Below, in pieces: positions 11,647 to 22,299 of a stretch of DNA of 64,000 bases. Positions within the stretch are counted from its first letter, which is position 1; the number at the start of each line of letters is the position of its first letter. A program made the translations under genes and the position numbers. The DNA is from Limnomonas spitsbergensis (Eukaryota; Chlorophyta; Chlorophyceae; Chlamydomonadales): the NCBI GenBank assembly GCA_037349105.1, contig JAYJMM010000059.1, forward strand, positions 62,001 to 126,000, given 5' to 3'. The notes under the pieces were generated by a model, which saw only the letters and a program-made list of their open reading frames with translations, did not search any database and had not been told where the DNA came from.

Positions 11647-13109
11647 ATCAGCATGACTTAGGGATCCCCTCCGATCAGTCCAACCCAGCCAAAACAACAT
11701 TGCAAGACCTCTCTCCAGACCTGCTTGGCAACATCCTTATCCGGGCAGGCATGTGGACGTTAGGTTGGACCACCTACCAAACACGGAGCGCTCGGACCGG
11801 CAGGTGGACGACAAGTGGGCCTACCGTCACAGCATGGAACGTGTGTCGGGAGTGGCGTGACTGCCTACGTGACTGCCCGCCCCGCTTAGGCGAACTCTTG
11901 ACCGGAGTCTACGGCACCGAGGGGGCGCTCAAGGAGGCTGCCCTATGTGTCAGCCATGCAGTGGATACATGCGCACTCGTGAGGCATCTCTTGCAGTTTG
12001 CCAGGGCGGACTGCTATGAAGGGCAAGTGCTATGTAATGCTGCATGGACTGGCAACCAAGCTCTAGTTCGTATGCTGCTTGGGTGGCCGGAGCATGCGCC
12101 TCGTGCCGACTGCCTATATGGCGAGGCCCTATGTAAGGCAGCTGGGCAAGGCCATGGGGCAATGGTGCACTTGTTATTAGATTGGCCAGAGCATGCGCCC
12201 CGCGCGGACTGCAAGCGTGGCCAAGCCATGTGCACGGCAGCTGAGCAAGGCCATGAGGCAGTGGTGCGCATATTATTAGAGCGGCCAGAGCATGCGCCCC
12301 ATGCGGACTGCCAGGATGGCAGGGCCTTGTGTGATGCAGCTGGGCCAGGCCATGAGGCAGTGGTGCGCTTGCTATTAGAGTGGCCAGAGCATGCACCCCA
12401 TGCGGACTGTCAGGATGGCAATGCCTTGTGCTGGGCAGCTCGGGGAGGTCATGAGGCAGTGGTGCGCATGTTGTTAGAGTGGATAGAGCGTGCACCCCAT
12501 GCGGACTGCCAGGATGGCGCAGCCTTGTGCTGGGCAGTTCGGGGAGGCCATGAGGCTGTGGTGCGCATGTTGCTAGAGTGGCCAGAGCATGCGCCCCGTG
12601 CGGACTGCAAGCATGGCCAGGCCTTGTGTCTTGCAGCTGGGCGAGGCCATGAGGCAATGGTACGCATGTTGTTAGAATGGCCAGAGCATGCGCCCCATGC
12701 AGACTGCCTGCGTGGCAGTGCCTTGTGTGATGCAGCTCGGTCGGGCAATGAGGCAGTGGTGCACATGTTATTAAATTGGCCTGAGCATGCACCCCGTGCG
12801 AACTGCTTTAATGGCAACGCCTTGCGTCTTGCAGCTCGGGGAGGTCACAAGGCAGTGGTGAGCATGTTGCTCCGGTGGCCAGATCATGCACCTCGGGCAG
12901 ACTGTGGCGATGGCGAGGCTTTGTGCAAGGCAGCAAAGTATGGCCATGAGTCTGTGGTGCGCATATTGCTAGAGTGGCCAGAGCATGCACCTCGTCCAGA
13001 CTGCCAGCGTGGCAGGGCGCTATCTTTGGCATTTCAAGGAGGACATAAGTCCGTGATGCGCTTGTTAGATTCGGATTGGACGGGCTTTGAAACTTCGGAT
13101 TCGGATTAG
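11647..13109 (+). CDS. F-box-like/ankyrin-repeat protein, gene 1, main exon
   Basis: With exon 1 (9190-9244) the predicted protein is about 505 residues. The exon 2 part starts with an F-box-like segment: LQDLSPDLLGNIL, then TAWNVCREWRDCL, which has the leucine/proline start and the V-C-R-x-W pattern of F-box motifs. A short linker ending DTCALVRHLLQFA follows. About ten ankyrin repeats of 33 residues come next (consensus GHEAVVRMLLEWPEHAP, then HADCQDGxALCxAA), and an eleventh diverges into an acidic tail ending TSDSD. Known F-box/ankyrin proteins act as substrate adaptors of SCF ubiquitin ligases; that role here is inference. Unlike genes 2 and 3 it lacks the AHPxVLQLL C-terminus. Minus-strand ORFs over the same region are shadows of the repetitive coding sequence. 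Confidence 0.85.
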
Positions 13110-13438
13110 CTTCGTGTGACCATGCGTTGTGTCATGTTTCAATCATTTTTTAAGTGAAAGATCAGGTGAAAGATGAAACTGGCCAAAGGCTGTGGTTTAT
13201 TTGTCACAATATGTTACTGTTTACGTGACAAACTCTATGATCCGCTAGAGGCAGCAACGGAGTCTCCGAGTCACAGACATGGATTGTCCGTGTCAGATAT
13301 AGGAGCCCAGTTCCCGGCTTCACGGGATGTGATGAGGCAGAACTTCATGTATTCTCTAATTGGGGCATGCCGGGACCGGTAGTCCCCAGCAGTGCAACCG
13401 GTCCTTTACTTTGTCCCATTTAAGTACATGCTTCTTAA

Positions 13439-13443
13439 TGTAA
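13439..13443 (+). terminator. Candidate poly(A) signal TGTAA of gene 1
   Basis: TGTAA lies 330 bp downstream of the gene 1 stop. TGTAA is the usual chlorophyte nuclear polyadenylation signal. A pentamer occurs often by chance, so this is only a candidate. Confidence 0.35.
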
Positions 13444-13542
13444 GGTTCACCGGTCTAGCTCCATGAGCCCCCATACCAGCTTGCAATACAGCCAGTACTT
13501 GTGATCAACAAGCTGAGATACAGTAGTGTTGCTTTGCCTTCC

Positions 13543-13755
13543 ATGATATTTAACATTGTTTTGGTTTGGGGATCCATGGATTTACCAAGTACTGATGGTC
13601 GACGCCAGTTTTTAGTCGGGAATTCAGAGTTTTCGTCGACAATTGCCCTGAGGGCAGCATTGAAAGAAATTATTATTGATGCCCGAGAGAAGGCAAATCA
13701 AATCTACGGAGAGGCCCCAACAGTAAGCAACCTAAAGAAATGCTGCACAATCTGA
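13543..13755 (+). CDS. Small ORF of unknown function, possible exon relic
   Basis: An ATG-initiated frame of 70 residues includes EFSSTIALRAALKEIII and DAREKANQIYGEAP, which has ordinary protein-like composition, unlike surrounding ORFs. It runs into three copies of a 20-bp repeat (about 13735-13797) and stops there. I recognise no family. It could be a gene fragment truncated by the repeat or a chance frame. Confidence 0.2.
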   Translation: MIFNIVLVWGSMDLPSTDGRRQFLVGNSEFSSTIALRAALKEIIIDAREKANQIYGEAPTVSNLKKCCTI

Positions 13756-13797
13756 AGGAATGCCACACAACCTAAAGAAATGTTGCACGGCTTGAAC
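13733..13797 (+). repeat. Three copies of a 20-bp repeat
   Basis: Near-20-bp units of the form AACCTAAAGAAATGCTGCAC. The same repeat forms a longer array at 28390-28674 in the same orientation. Confidence 0.8.
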
Positions 13798-14010
13798 ATG
13801 CAAGCAAATCGAGAGGGAAGAGAGACAAATATCCAATGTGAGAACAACACCGCGGAATGAACACTAGTGGTAAGTGGTTATCATGCCACGCCGTCGTGAT
13901 CAGGCTGGCAGAGAGGCAGAGAGGGCTCGGGGGCCAAGCCATGGCCAATGGCAAACCAAGGATGCGTGCATCAGCTACCTACCCCAACGCGCCTCCTGTC
14001 CCCTGACCAG

Positions 14011-14165
14011 CTGCTCTTACTCTTGATACTACTCCAGCCCCGGAGTGGATCCCTCTCCGCAACGATAAGGGGTACAGTCAGCTACACCACGTGCTCGCCG
14101 CGGTGCTTGGCTTACTGTCCCAAAAGGTGTCAGGCCGACTGCCCACCCCAGAAAACATGAAATAA
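14011..14165 (+). CDS. Candidate terminal exon or gene fragment, unknown protein
   Basis: After a possible acceptor (CCCCTGACCAG, ending at 14010) a frame reads through APEWIPLRNDKGYSQLHHVL and SQKVSGRLPTPENMK to a TAA at 14163-14165. The composition looks like genuine protein, but I recognise no domain. No upstream exon was identified and an in-frame TGA lies just before the proposed acceptor. It could be part of an old transposon or host gene. The following 14166-14680 holds nothing I can name. Confidence 0.25.
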
Positions 14166-14689
14166 TGACCCACAAAAAACAGCCCGGGTGCGCATGGGGC
14201 CCTCGTCGATAGCCGAGAATAGACGAGCAGGAACAGGAAAGGCACACGACCAACAAGCACTCACACGGCCGCAATAACTCATGCGTTAAAAGGTAGATTA
14301 AGGTCTGAAAGATGACCTGCACCCCACCTCGGCACCCTGGCAATACCTGAGAACACACTACCACCAGAAATCCACCCCAAAGCGTTAGCGAACGTCACCA
14401 CCCAAACCAAAAAACGGCACTCAACCAACAGAAGGAGACAAGAGCGGACAAGAAGCCAGAGAAATGTCTCAGGCCCCGCAACAAGCACGCGCTGTTGTTG
14501 TGTCGCTCCTGCTGTTTTGTCAATGCTGTGGTTGCTGCTGTCTTTATTTGTGATCATCTGTTAGCTGGAACTACAGCATGCATAACGGCTGATACTGCTG
14601 CATATGAGAGAACATGCACCGCCCTCAGGGCTGCCCCCATGGCCGACTGCGCATGCGGGCAGCGCTCTCCGGCTTACATGGGTTCAGGG

Positions 14690-17600
14690 GTTCGGGGATT
14701 AAGAAGTTCAGGGGTTTAGGGGTTCAGGGTTTCAGGGTTTCAGGGGTTCAGGGAAGAAGAAGTTCAGGGGTTCATGGGTTCATGGGTTCATGGGTTCAGG
14801 GGTTCATGGGTTCATGGGTTCATGGGATCAGAGGTTCATGGGTTCATGGGTTCATGGGTTCAGGGGTTCATGGGTTCATGGGTTCATGGGATCAGAGGTT
14901 CAGGGGTTCATGGGTTCATGGGTTCAGGGGTTCAGGGGTTCAGGGGTTCAGTAGTTCAGGGGTTCAGGGGTCCAGGGGTCCAGGGGTCCAGGGGTCCAGG
15001 GGTTCAGGGGTTCAGGGGTTCAGGGGTTCAGGGGTTCAGGGGTTCAGGGGTTCAGGGGTTCAGGGGCTCAGGGGTTCAGGGGTTCAGGGGTTCAGGAATT
15101 CATGGGTTCATGGGTTCATGGGTCCAGGGGTTCAGGGGTTCAGATGTTCATGTGTTCAGGGGTTCAGGGGTTTATGGGTACATTGTTTAGGGGTTTAGGG
15201 GTTCAGGGGTGTAGAGGTTCAGGGGTTCAGGGGTCCAGGGGCTCAGGGGTTGGAGGTTTTAGGGGTTCAAGGGTTCAGGGGTTTACGGGTACATGGATCA
15301 GGGGTTCAGGGGTTCAGGGGTTAAGAGGTTCAGGGGTTTAGGGGTGTAGGGGTTCAGGGATTCAGAGGTCTAGAGGTTCAGGGTTTAAGCATTACAGGGT
15401 TTCAGGGGTTTATGGGTTCAGGGGTTTATGGGTTCAGGGAGCAGGGGTAAAGGGATTCAGGGTTTAGGGGTTCATAGGTTCAGGGGTTCAGGGGTTCAGG
15501 GGTGTATGGATTCAGGAGCTCAGGGGTTCATGGGTTCATAGGTTCAGGGGTGTATGTGTTCAGGAGTTCAGGGGTTCAGGGGTTCAGGTGTTCAGAGGTT
15601 CAGGGGTTCAGGGGTGTATGGGTTCAGGGGTTCAGGGGTTCAGAGGTTCAGGGGTTCATGGGTTCAGGGGTTTAGGGGTTCAGGGGATCAGAGGTTCAGG
15701 GGTTCAGGTATTCAGGGATTTAGGGGTACATTGTTTAGGGGTTTAGGGGTTCAGGGGTGAAGATGTTCAGGGGTTTATGTGTCCAGGGGCTCAGAGGTTT
15801 GGGGGTTTATGGGTTCAAGGGTGCAGGGGTTTAAAGGTACGTGGATCTGGGGTTCAGGAGTTCAGGGTTCAGGGGTTCAGGGGATAAGAGGTTGCAAGGT
15901 TCAGGGGTTCAGAGGTTCAGAGGTTCAGGGGTTCAGGGGTTCAGGGGTTCAAAGTTTCAGGGTTTCAGGGTTTCAGGGTTTCAGGGTTTCAGGGGTGTAG
16001 GGGTTCAGGGGTGTAGGGTTTCAGGGATCAGGGTTTTATGGTTCAGGGGTGCAGGGTTTCAGGGGTTCAGAGGTTGAGATGTTCAGGGGTTTAGGGGTTC
16101 CGGGGTTTCAGGGGTGTATGGGTTCAGGGGTTCAGGGGTTCAGAGGTTCAGGGGTTCAGGGGGTCAGTGGTTCAGGGGTTCAGGGGTTTAGGGGTTCAGG
16201 GTTCTTGGATTCGGGGGTTCAGGGGTTTAGCGGTTCAGAGGTTCAGAGGTTCATGGGTTCAGAGGTGTAGGTGTTCAGGGGTTCTGGGATTCAGGGGTGT
16301 AGGGGTTTAGGGGTTCAGAGGTTCAGAGGTTCATGGGTTCGGGGGTGTAGGGGTGTAGGGGTTCAGGGGTTCAGAGGTTCAGGGGAGTAGGGGCTCAGAG
16401 GTTCAGAGGTTCAGGGGTTCAGGGGTTTATGGGTTCAGAGGTTCAGGGGTTCAGGGGTGGAGGGGTTCAGGGGTTCAGAGGTTCAGGGGTGTATGGATTC
16501 AGGGGTTTAGAGATGTAGGGGTTAAGGTATTCAGGGGTTCAGGGGTTCAGGTGTATAGGGGTTCATGGGTTCATGTGTTCATGTGTTCCGGGGTTTGTGG
16601 GTTCGGGGGTTCTGGGGTTTAGGGATTTAGGGTTCAGGGGTTTATGAGTACAGGGTTCAGGGGTTCAGGGGTTCAGGGGTTCAGGTATTCGGGGGTTTAG
16701 AGGTTCAGGGGGTTATGGGCTCAGGAGTTCAGGGCTGCATGGGTTCAGGGGTTCAGGGGTTAAGGAGTACAGGGGTTCAGAGGTTCAGGGGTTCAGGGGT
16801 TCATGGGTTTAGGGGTTCAGGTGTTCAGGGGTTTAGGGGCTAAGGGGTTCAGAGGTTCAGGGGTTCAGGGGTTCAGGGGTTAAGAGGTTCAAATGTTAAG
16901 GGGTTCAAATGTTCACGGGTTCAGGGGTTAATGGGTTCATGGGTTTAGGGTTACAGGGTTATGGGGGTTCAGGGGTTAAGGTGGGTAGGGGTACAGGGTT
17001 CAGGGGTTCATAGGTTCTGGGGTTCATGGATTCATGGGTACATGTGTCCAGGGGTTCATGGATTCAGGGGATCAGGTTTCAGGGGTTCGGGGGTTCAGAG
17101 GTTCAGGGGTTCAGGGGTTTAGGGTTACAGGGTTTAGGGGTGTGGAGGTTCATGGGTCCAGGGGTCAGGGGTCTGGGGGTTAGGGGTTCAGGGGTTTAAG
17201 GGAACATGGATCAGGGGTTCAGGGGTTCAGGGTTCAGGGGTTCAGAAGTCCAGGGGTTCAGGGGTTCAGAAGTCCAGGGGTTCAGGGGTTCAGATGTTCA
17301 GGAGTTCAGAAGTCCAGGGGTTCAGGGGTTTATGGGTTCAGGGGTTAATGGATTCAGGGATCAGGGGTTTATGGGTTTAGGGGTTCAGGGGTGTATGGAT
17401 TCAGGGATCAGGGGTTTATGGGTTCATGGTTAAGGGGTACAGGGGTGAAGTGGTTCAGTGGTTTAGGGGTTCAGAGGCTCAGGGGTTCAGGGGTCAATGG
17501 GTTCAGGGGTTCAGGGGTTCAGGGGTTCAGGGGTTCAGGGGTTCAGGGGTTCAGGGGTTCAGGGGTTCAGGGGTTCAGGGGTTCAGGGGTTCAGGGGTTC

Positions 17601-19858
17601 AGGGGTTCAGGGGTTCAGGGGTTCAGGGGTTCAGGGGTGAAGATGTTCAGGGGTTTATGTGTCCAGGGGCTCAGAGGTTTGGGGGTTTATGGGTTCAAGG
17701 GTGCAGGGGTTTAAAGGTACGTGGATCTGGGGTTCAGGAGTTCAGGGTTCAGGGGTTCAGGGGATAAGAGGTTGCAAGGTTCAGGGGTTCAGAGGTTCAG
17801 AGGTTCAGGGGTTCAGGGGTTCAGGGGTTCAAAGTTTCAGGGTTTCAGGGTTTCAGGGTTTCAGGGTTTCAGGGGTGTAGGGGTTCAGGGGTGTAGGGTT
17901 TCAGGGATCAGGGTTTTATGGTTCAGGGGTGCAGGGTTTCAGGGGTTCAGAGGTTGAGATGTTCAGGGGTTTAGGGGTTCCGGGGTTTCAGGGGTGTATG
18001 GGTTCAGGGGTTCAGGGGTTCAGAGGTTCAGGGGTTCAGGGGGTCAGTGGTTCAGGGGTTCAGGGGTTTAGGGGTTCAGGGTTCTTGGATTCGGGGGTTC
18101 AGGGGTTTAGCGGTTCAGAGGTTCAGAGGTTCATGGGTTCAGAGGTGTAGGTGTTCAGGGGTTCTGGGATTCAGGGGTGTAGGGGTTTAGGGGTTCAGAG
18201 GTTCAGAGGTTCATGGGTTCGGGGGTGTAGGGGTGTAGGGGTTCAGGGGTTCAGAGGTTCAGGGGAGTAGGGGCTCAGAGGTTCAGAGGTTCAGGGGTTC
18301 AGGGGTTTATGGGTTCAGAGGTTCAGGGGTTCAGGGGTGGAGGGGTTCAGGGGTTCAGAGGTTCAGGGGTGTATGGATTCAGGGGTTTAGAGATGTAGGG
18401 GTTAAGGTATTCAGGGGTTCAGGGGTTCAGGTGTATAGGGGTTCATGGGTTCATGTGTTCATGTGTTCCGGGGTTTGTGGGTTCGGGGGTTCTGGGGTTT
18501 AGGGATTTAGGGTTCAGGGGTTTATGAGTACAGGGTTCAGGGGTTCAGGGGTTCAGGGGTTCAGGTATTCGGGGGTTTAGAGGTTCAGGGGGTTATGGGC
18601 TCAGGAGTTCAGGGCTGCATGGGTTCAGGGGTTCAGGGGTTAAGGAGTACAGGGGTTCAGAGGTTCAGGGGTTCAGGGGTTCATGGGTTTAGGGGTTCAG
18701 GTGTTCAGGGGTTTAGGGGCTAAGGGGTTCAGAGGTTCAGGGGTTCAGGGGTTCAGGGGTTAAGAGGTTCAAATGTTAAGGGGTTCAAATGTTCAGGGGT
18801 TCAGGGGTTAATGGGTTCATGGGTTTAGGGTTACAGGGTTATGGGGGTTCAGGGGTTAAGGTGGGTAGGGGTACAGGGTTCAGGGGTTCATAGGTTCTGG
18901 GGTTCATGGATTCATGGGTACATGTGTCCAGGGGTTCATGGATTCAGGGGATCAGGTTTCAGGGGTTCGGGGGTTCAGAGGTTCAGGGGTTCAGGGGTTT
19001 AGGGTTACAGGGTTTAGGGGTGTGGAGGTTCATGGGTCCAGGGGTCAGGGGTCTGGGGGTTAGGGGTTCAGGGGTTTAAGGGAACATGGATCAGGGGTTC
19101 AGGGGTTCAGGGTTCAGGGGTTCAGAAGTCCAGGGGTTCAGGGGTTCAGAAGTCCAGGGGTTCAGGGGTTCAGATGTTCAGGAGTTCAGAAGTCCAGGGG
19201 TTCAGGGGTTTATGGGTTCAGGGGTTAATGTATTCAGGGATCAGGGGTTTATGGGTTTAGGGGTTCAGGGGTGTATGGATTCAGGGATCAGGGGTTTATG
19301 GGTTCATGGTTAAGGGGTACAGGGGTGAAGTGGTTCAGTGGTTTAGGGGTTCAGAGGCTCAGGGGTTCAGGGGTCAATGGGTTCAGGGGTTCAGGGGTTC
19401 AGGGGTTCAGGGGTTCAGGGGTTCAGGGGTTCAGGGGTTCAGGGGTTCAGGGGTTCAGGGGTTCAGGGGTTCAGGGGTTCAGGGGTTCAGGGGTTCAGGG
19501 GTTCAGGGGTTCAGGGGTTCAGGGGTTCAGGGGTCCAGGGGTTCAGGGGATCAGTGTTGGGGGGTTCAGGGGTTAAGAGGTTGAGGGGTTTAGGGGTTTA
19601 GGGGTTCAGGGATTCAGATGTTCAGGGGTTCAGGGTTTAAGCATTTCAGGGTTTCAGGGGTTTATGGGTTCAGGGGTTTATGGGTTCAGGGGTTCATGGG
19701 TGTATGTGTTCAGGGGTACAGGGGTTAAGGGATTCAGGGTTCAGGAGTGTAGGGGTTCATGGGCTCAGCAGTTCAGGGGTTCAGGGGTTCAGCGGTTCAG
19801 GGATGTAGGGGTTAAGGTATTCAGGGGTCCAGGGGTTCAGGGGTTCAGGGGTTCGGGA
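14690..19858 (+). repeat. GGGGTTCA-type 8-bp array, G-rich, telomere-like
   Basis: About 5.2 kb of tandem 8-bp units, mainly GGGGTTCA with variants such as GGGGTTTA, GGGTTCAT and AGAGGTTC. The unit resembles the Chlamydomonas-type telomeric repeat TTTTAGGG. Pure stretches (for example 17500-17635 and 19380-19535) are ideal G-quadruplex formers, with four-base loops between G4 runs. The plus strand carries all the G. The array contains a 1,880-bp tandem duplication. ORFs such as GVQGFRGSG repeats are translation artefacts of the 24-bp in-frame period. Confidence 0.95.
15751..19510 (+). repeat. 1,880-bp tandem duplication within the 8-bp array
   Basis: 15751-17630 is repeated at 17631-19510 with an offset of exactly 1,880 bp, including all irregular units. 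I found only isolated differences, for example CACGGG (about 16914) versus CAGGGG (about 18794), and ATGGAT (about 17350) versus ATGTAT (about 19230). This is either a very recent unequal exchange or an assembly effect. Confidence 0.9.
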
Positions 19859-20114
19859 TTTATGGCTAATGCAACAACATGTTTCAGGGCATAGGGCTAA
19901 TGCTGCAGCATGCTTCAGGATTAGGGGCTAATGCAACACGACGCTTCAGGCTTTAGGGCTAACGCAGCAGCATGCTTCAGGATTAGGGGCTAATGCAGGG
20001 GTCCTGGGGTTCAGGGGTTCAGGGGTTCGGGATTTATGGCTAATGCAACAACATGTTTCAGGGCCTAGGGCTAATGCTGCAGCATGCTTCAGGATTAAGG
20101 GCTAATGCAACACC
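19828..20114 (+). repeat. 31-bp-type units in a duplicated block of about 170 bp
   Basis: The 8-bp array passes into 31-bp-type units (TAGGGCTAATGCTGCAGCAT, then GCTTCAGGATTA). The block at about 19828-19940, from the last GGGGTTCA units through GGGATTTATGGCTAATGC, recurs at about 19998-20115. The second copy stops abruptly inside a unit, where ankyrin coding sequence begins. Confidence 0.85.
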
Positions 20115-20888
20115 ACGCTCAAAGAGGCTGCCCGATGTGACAGCCAGGTAGTGGATATATGTGCACTCGTGAGGCATCTCTTGCAGTTTGCCAGGGCGGA
20201 CTGCGATGGAGGGTGCGTGCTATGTCATGCTGCTGGGTCCGGCAACGAAGCTCTAGTCCGTATGCTCCTTGGGTGGCCGGAGCATGCGCCCCATGCGAAC
20301 TGCCATGATGGCCAAGCCTTGTGTCGCGCAGCTGGGCAAGGCCATGAGGCAGTGGTGCGCATGTTGCTTAAGTGGCCAGATCATTCGCCCCATGCGGACT
20401 GCCAGGATGGCAAGGCCTTGTGTGAAGCAGCTGTGCATGGCCATGAGGCAGTGGTGCGCATGTTGTTAGAGTGGCATGAGCATGCGCCCCATGCGGACTG
20501 CCATGATGGCAAGGCCTTGATGCTCGCAGCTTGGCATGGCCACGAGGCAATAGTGCGCATGTTGCTAGAGTGGCATGAGCATGCGCCCCATGCAGACTGC
20601 CGGGTGGGCGAGGCCTTGTGTCATGCAGCTTGGGAAGGCCACCAGGCAGTAGTGCGCATGTTGCTAGAGTGGTCAGAACATGCGCCCCATGCAGACTGCC
20701 AGGATGGCAAGGCCTTGTGTTGGGCAGCTTTCAAAGGCCGTGAGGCTGTGGCGCGCATGTTATTAGATTGGCCTGAGCATGCGCCCCGTGCGGACTGCCA
20801 GAATGGTGAGGCCTTACGCAGAGCTGTTGCCCACCCTCTTGTATTACAGCTGCTTCATAGGTATGTGGCTGCTCAACAACATCATTGA
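20115..20888 (+). CDS. 5'-truncated ankyrin-repeat gene copy (gene 2), probable pseudogene
   Basis: The frame is homologous to genes 1 and 3 from the segment TLKEAAR onward, then DICALVRHLLQFA, six complete 33-residue ankyrin repeats, and a seventh merging into AVAHPLVLQLLHRYVAAQ before TGA at 20886-20888. The F-box-like part and first exon are missing: upstream DNA is minisatellite and an in-frame TAA lies at 20103. No ATG precedes the repeats; only internal ATGs within repeats are available. The remaining frame is intact, so either truncation is recent or a shorter protein is made. The 3' flank (20889-21120 and 22010-22230) is homologous to that of gene 3. Confidence 0.75.
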   Translation, partial: TLKEAARCDSQVVDICALVRHLLQFARADCDGGCVLCHAAGSGNEALVRMLLGWPEHAPHANCHDGQALCRAAGQGHEAVVRMLLKWPDHSPHADCQDGKALCEAAVHGHEAVVRMLLEWHEHAPHADCHDGKALMLAAWHGHEAIVRMLLEWHEHAPHADCRVGEALCHAAWEGHQAVVRMLLEWSEHAPHADCQDGKALCWAAFKGREAVARMLLDWPEHAPRADCQNGEALRRAVAHPLVLQLLHRYVAAQQHH

Positions 20889-21120
20889 CTCAAATGGACT
20901 TCATCACCGCTGAACCCGGCCTTGGCCTCAATTGCAACATCTTATCGATAGATAGATGCGTTGTTTCCTAATCGATTGCAAGTAATCGATGCCCACTGGC
21001 TATTTTGTAGAATTGAGTGGGTGTGAGATCTATGCTTTGTTGGCCCTCATGACATCCAACAGTCTTGGCCAAGGGACTGCATCCTTCTCTATGTCGACAA
21101 CTTGCCAGGGTGCCATTGGC

Positions 21121-22020
21121 AAAACCGAACGATGTCGGGTGACTTCTGTGGATACTAAGATGGAGATTGTGGGCATGAGCCACACTGACATTATGACTTG
21201 GGATGACTATCACCTTGATTATCACAATTCCCATCTCTGGTCCATGTGTCTGTATCATCGTTTATGAATCACTAATTTAACATTGAAATGGCTCACTTAC
21301 GGAAGTTTCACACACTCATCTCAATAATTTATACACACAGGTCACACTTTTTAAACATTTAACTCACTTAAGTTATGTGTCACACAGTTTCATACATATT
21401 TCACACATTTTAAAACACTTAAACACACTGAAGTTTCGCTTACACATCACACAGTGTTTACACAGACTCATAAAATTTCACTAAAACTTTCTTGTTTCCT
21501 TCTCAATTAGAATCTAACGCTGTCCCTTACGAAACTCACCTGTCTTTCCTAGGAGGCGTCCAACCGAACTCTTTTGCACCCACGTCATGTTTTATGGCTG
21601 GGGCTAATCTGCTGCACTATGGGGTTCATTTCCACGCTACTGCTCGGTGGTTGAGTGTTGGTTGCTTGCCCAGGGGGGTCATTGGTTTTCGCTCGCTGTC
21701 CTAGCATATCTAGTGCCTGTACCGGTTTACGGGCACAAGTCCCATGCATCAAATGTGATGCCCCGTTGGACTGTAAAAACTTCACATGTGAGAAGTGAAG
21801 GGATTTGCAGCCGGGAGACTTTTTTGCTCCAGGGTGGCATACGGTATGATGAAGAGTTGATATTTATGGCATGTTGATTTCCCTGTATGGTACGAGGTAC
21901 CAGTATATGTTGAGTGCTCTTAGCGCACATCACACAACTTCAGTGACAAACCAAGGTGGACAGCTGTTTGCCCCAAACCATGGTGCCTATCCATTGCCCT
22001 TCATGGTTTGTTCATATCCG
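21121..22020. other. About 900 bp present downstream of gene 2 but absent downstream of gene 3
   Basis: Flanks align with gene 3's 3' region: GGGTGCCATTGG at 21109-21120 on one side and GGGGTTGCTTC at about 22024 on the other correspond to adjacent bases near 27180-27200. The extra DNA includes an AT-rich stretch (about 21280-21490) dense in CACACA and TTTAAA motifs, and holds no recognisable gene. GCCAGGG occurs near both edges (about 21104 and 22020), but no terminal inverted repeats are visible. It is either an insertion here or a deletion next to gene 3. Confidence 0.45.
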
Positions 22021-22220
22021 CCAGGGGTTGCTTCGACCCGGAGGCTCCTCGTGGTTGCTCGTGAGCTCACAAATTACACATGTCATTGCTTTGGTATATG
22101 AATCAGAGAGATGACGGTGCAATGTTATGCCACCATAACAATCGTTAATATATTGAATTGGCAGGGGTATTTTTGTCTCATAGTGCTATATCTTGCTTGG
22201 AGTTGTTTGATTCGATTAGT

Positions 22221-22225
22221 TGTAA
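22221..22225 (+). terminator. Candidate poly(A) signal TGTAA of gene 2
   Basis: TGTAA lies in a 3' flank that is homologous to gene 3, where TGTAA occupies the corresponding place (27412-27416). The shared position supports a functional signal in the ancestral gene. Confidence 0.4.
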
Positions 22226-22299
22226 AAAGGAAGAAGGCATCATCTTTAAGGTGCAAGGGCTTAGGAAGCGACATACTTCATGTTGAGGGCGAATTCATC

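Noticed and set aside
11950..12817. Minus-strand ORFs of 122-280 residues over the ankyrin exons (also 25605-26734)
   Set aside because: They are antisense shadows of the 99-bp ankyrin coding repeat, rich in His/Pro/Ala, without domains.
14614..19601. Glycine-rich repetitive proteins (GVQGFRGSG) in the 8-bp array
   Set aside because: Three 8-bp units make 24 bp, so open frames arise automatically. Frames break and restart constantly.
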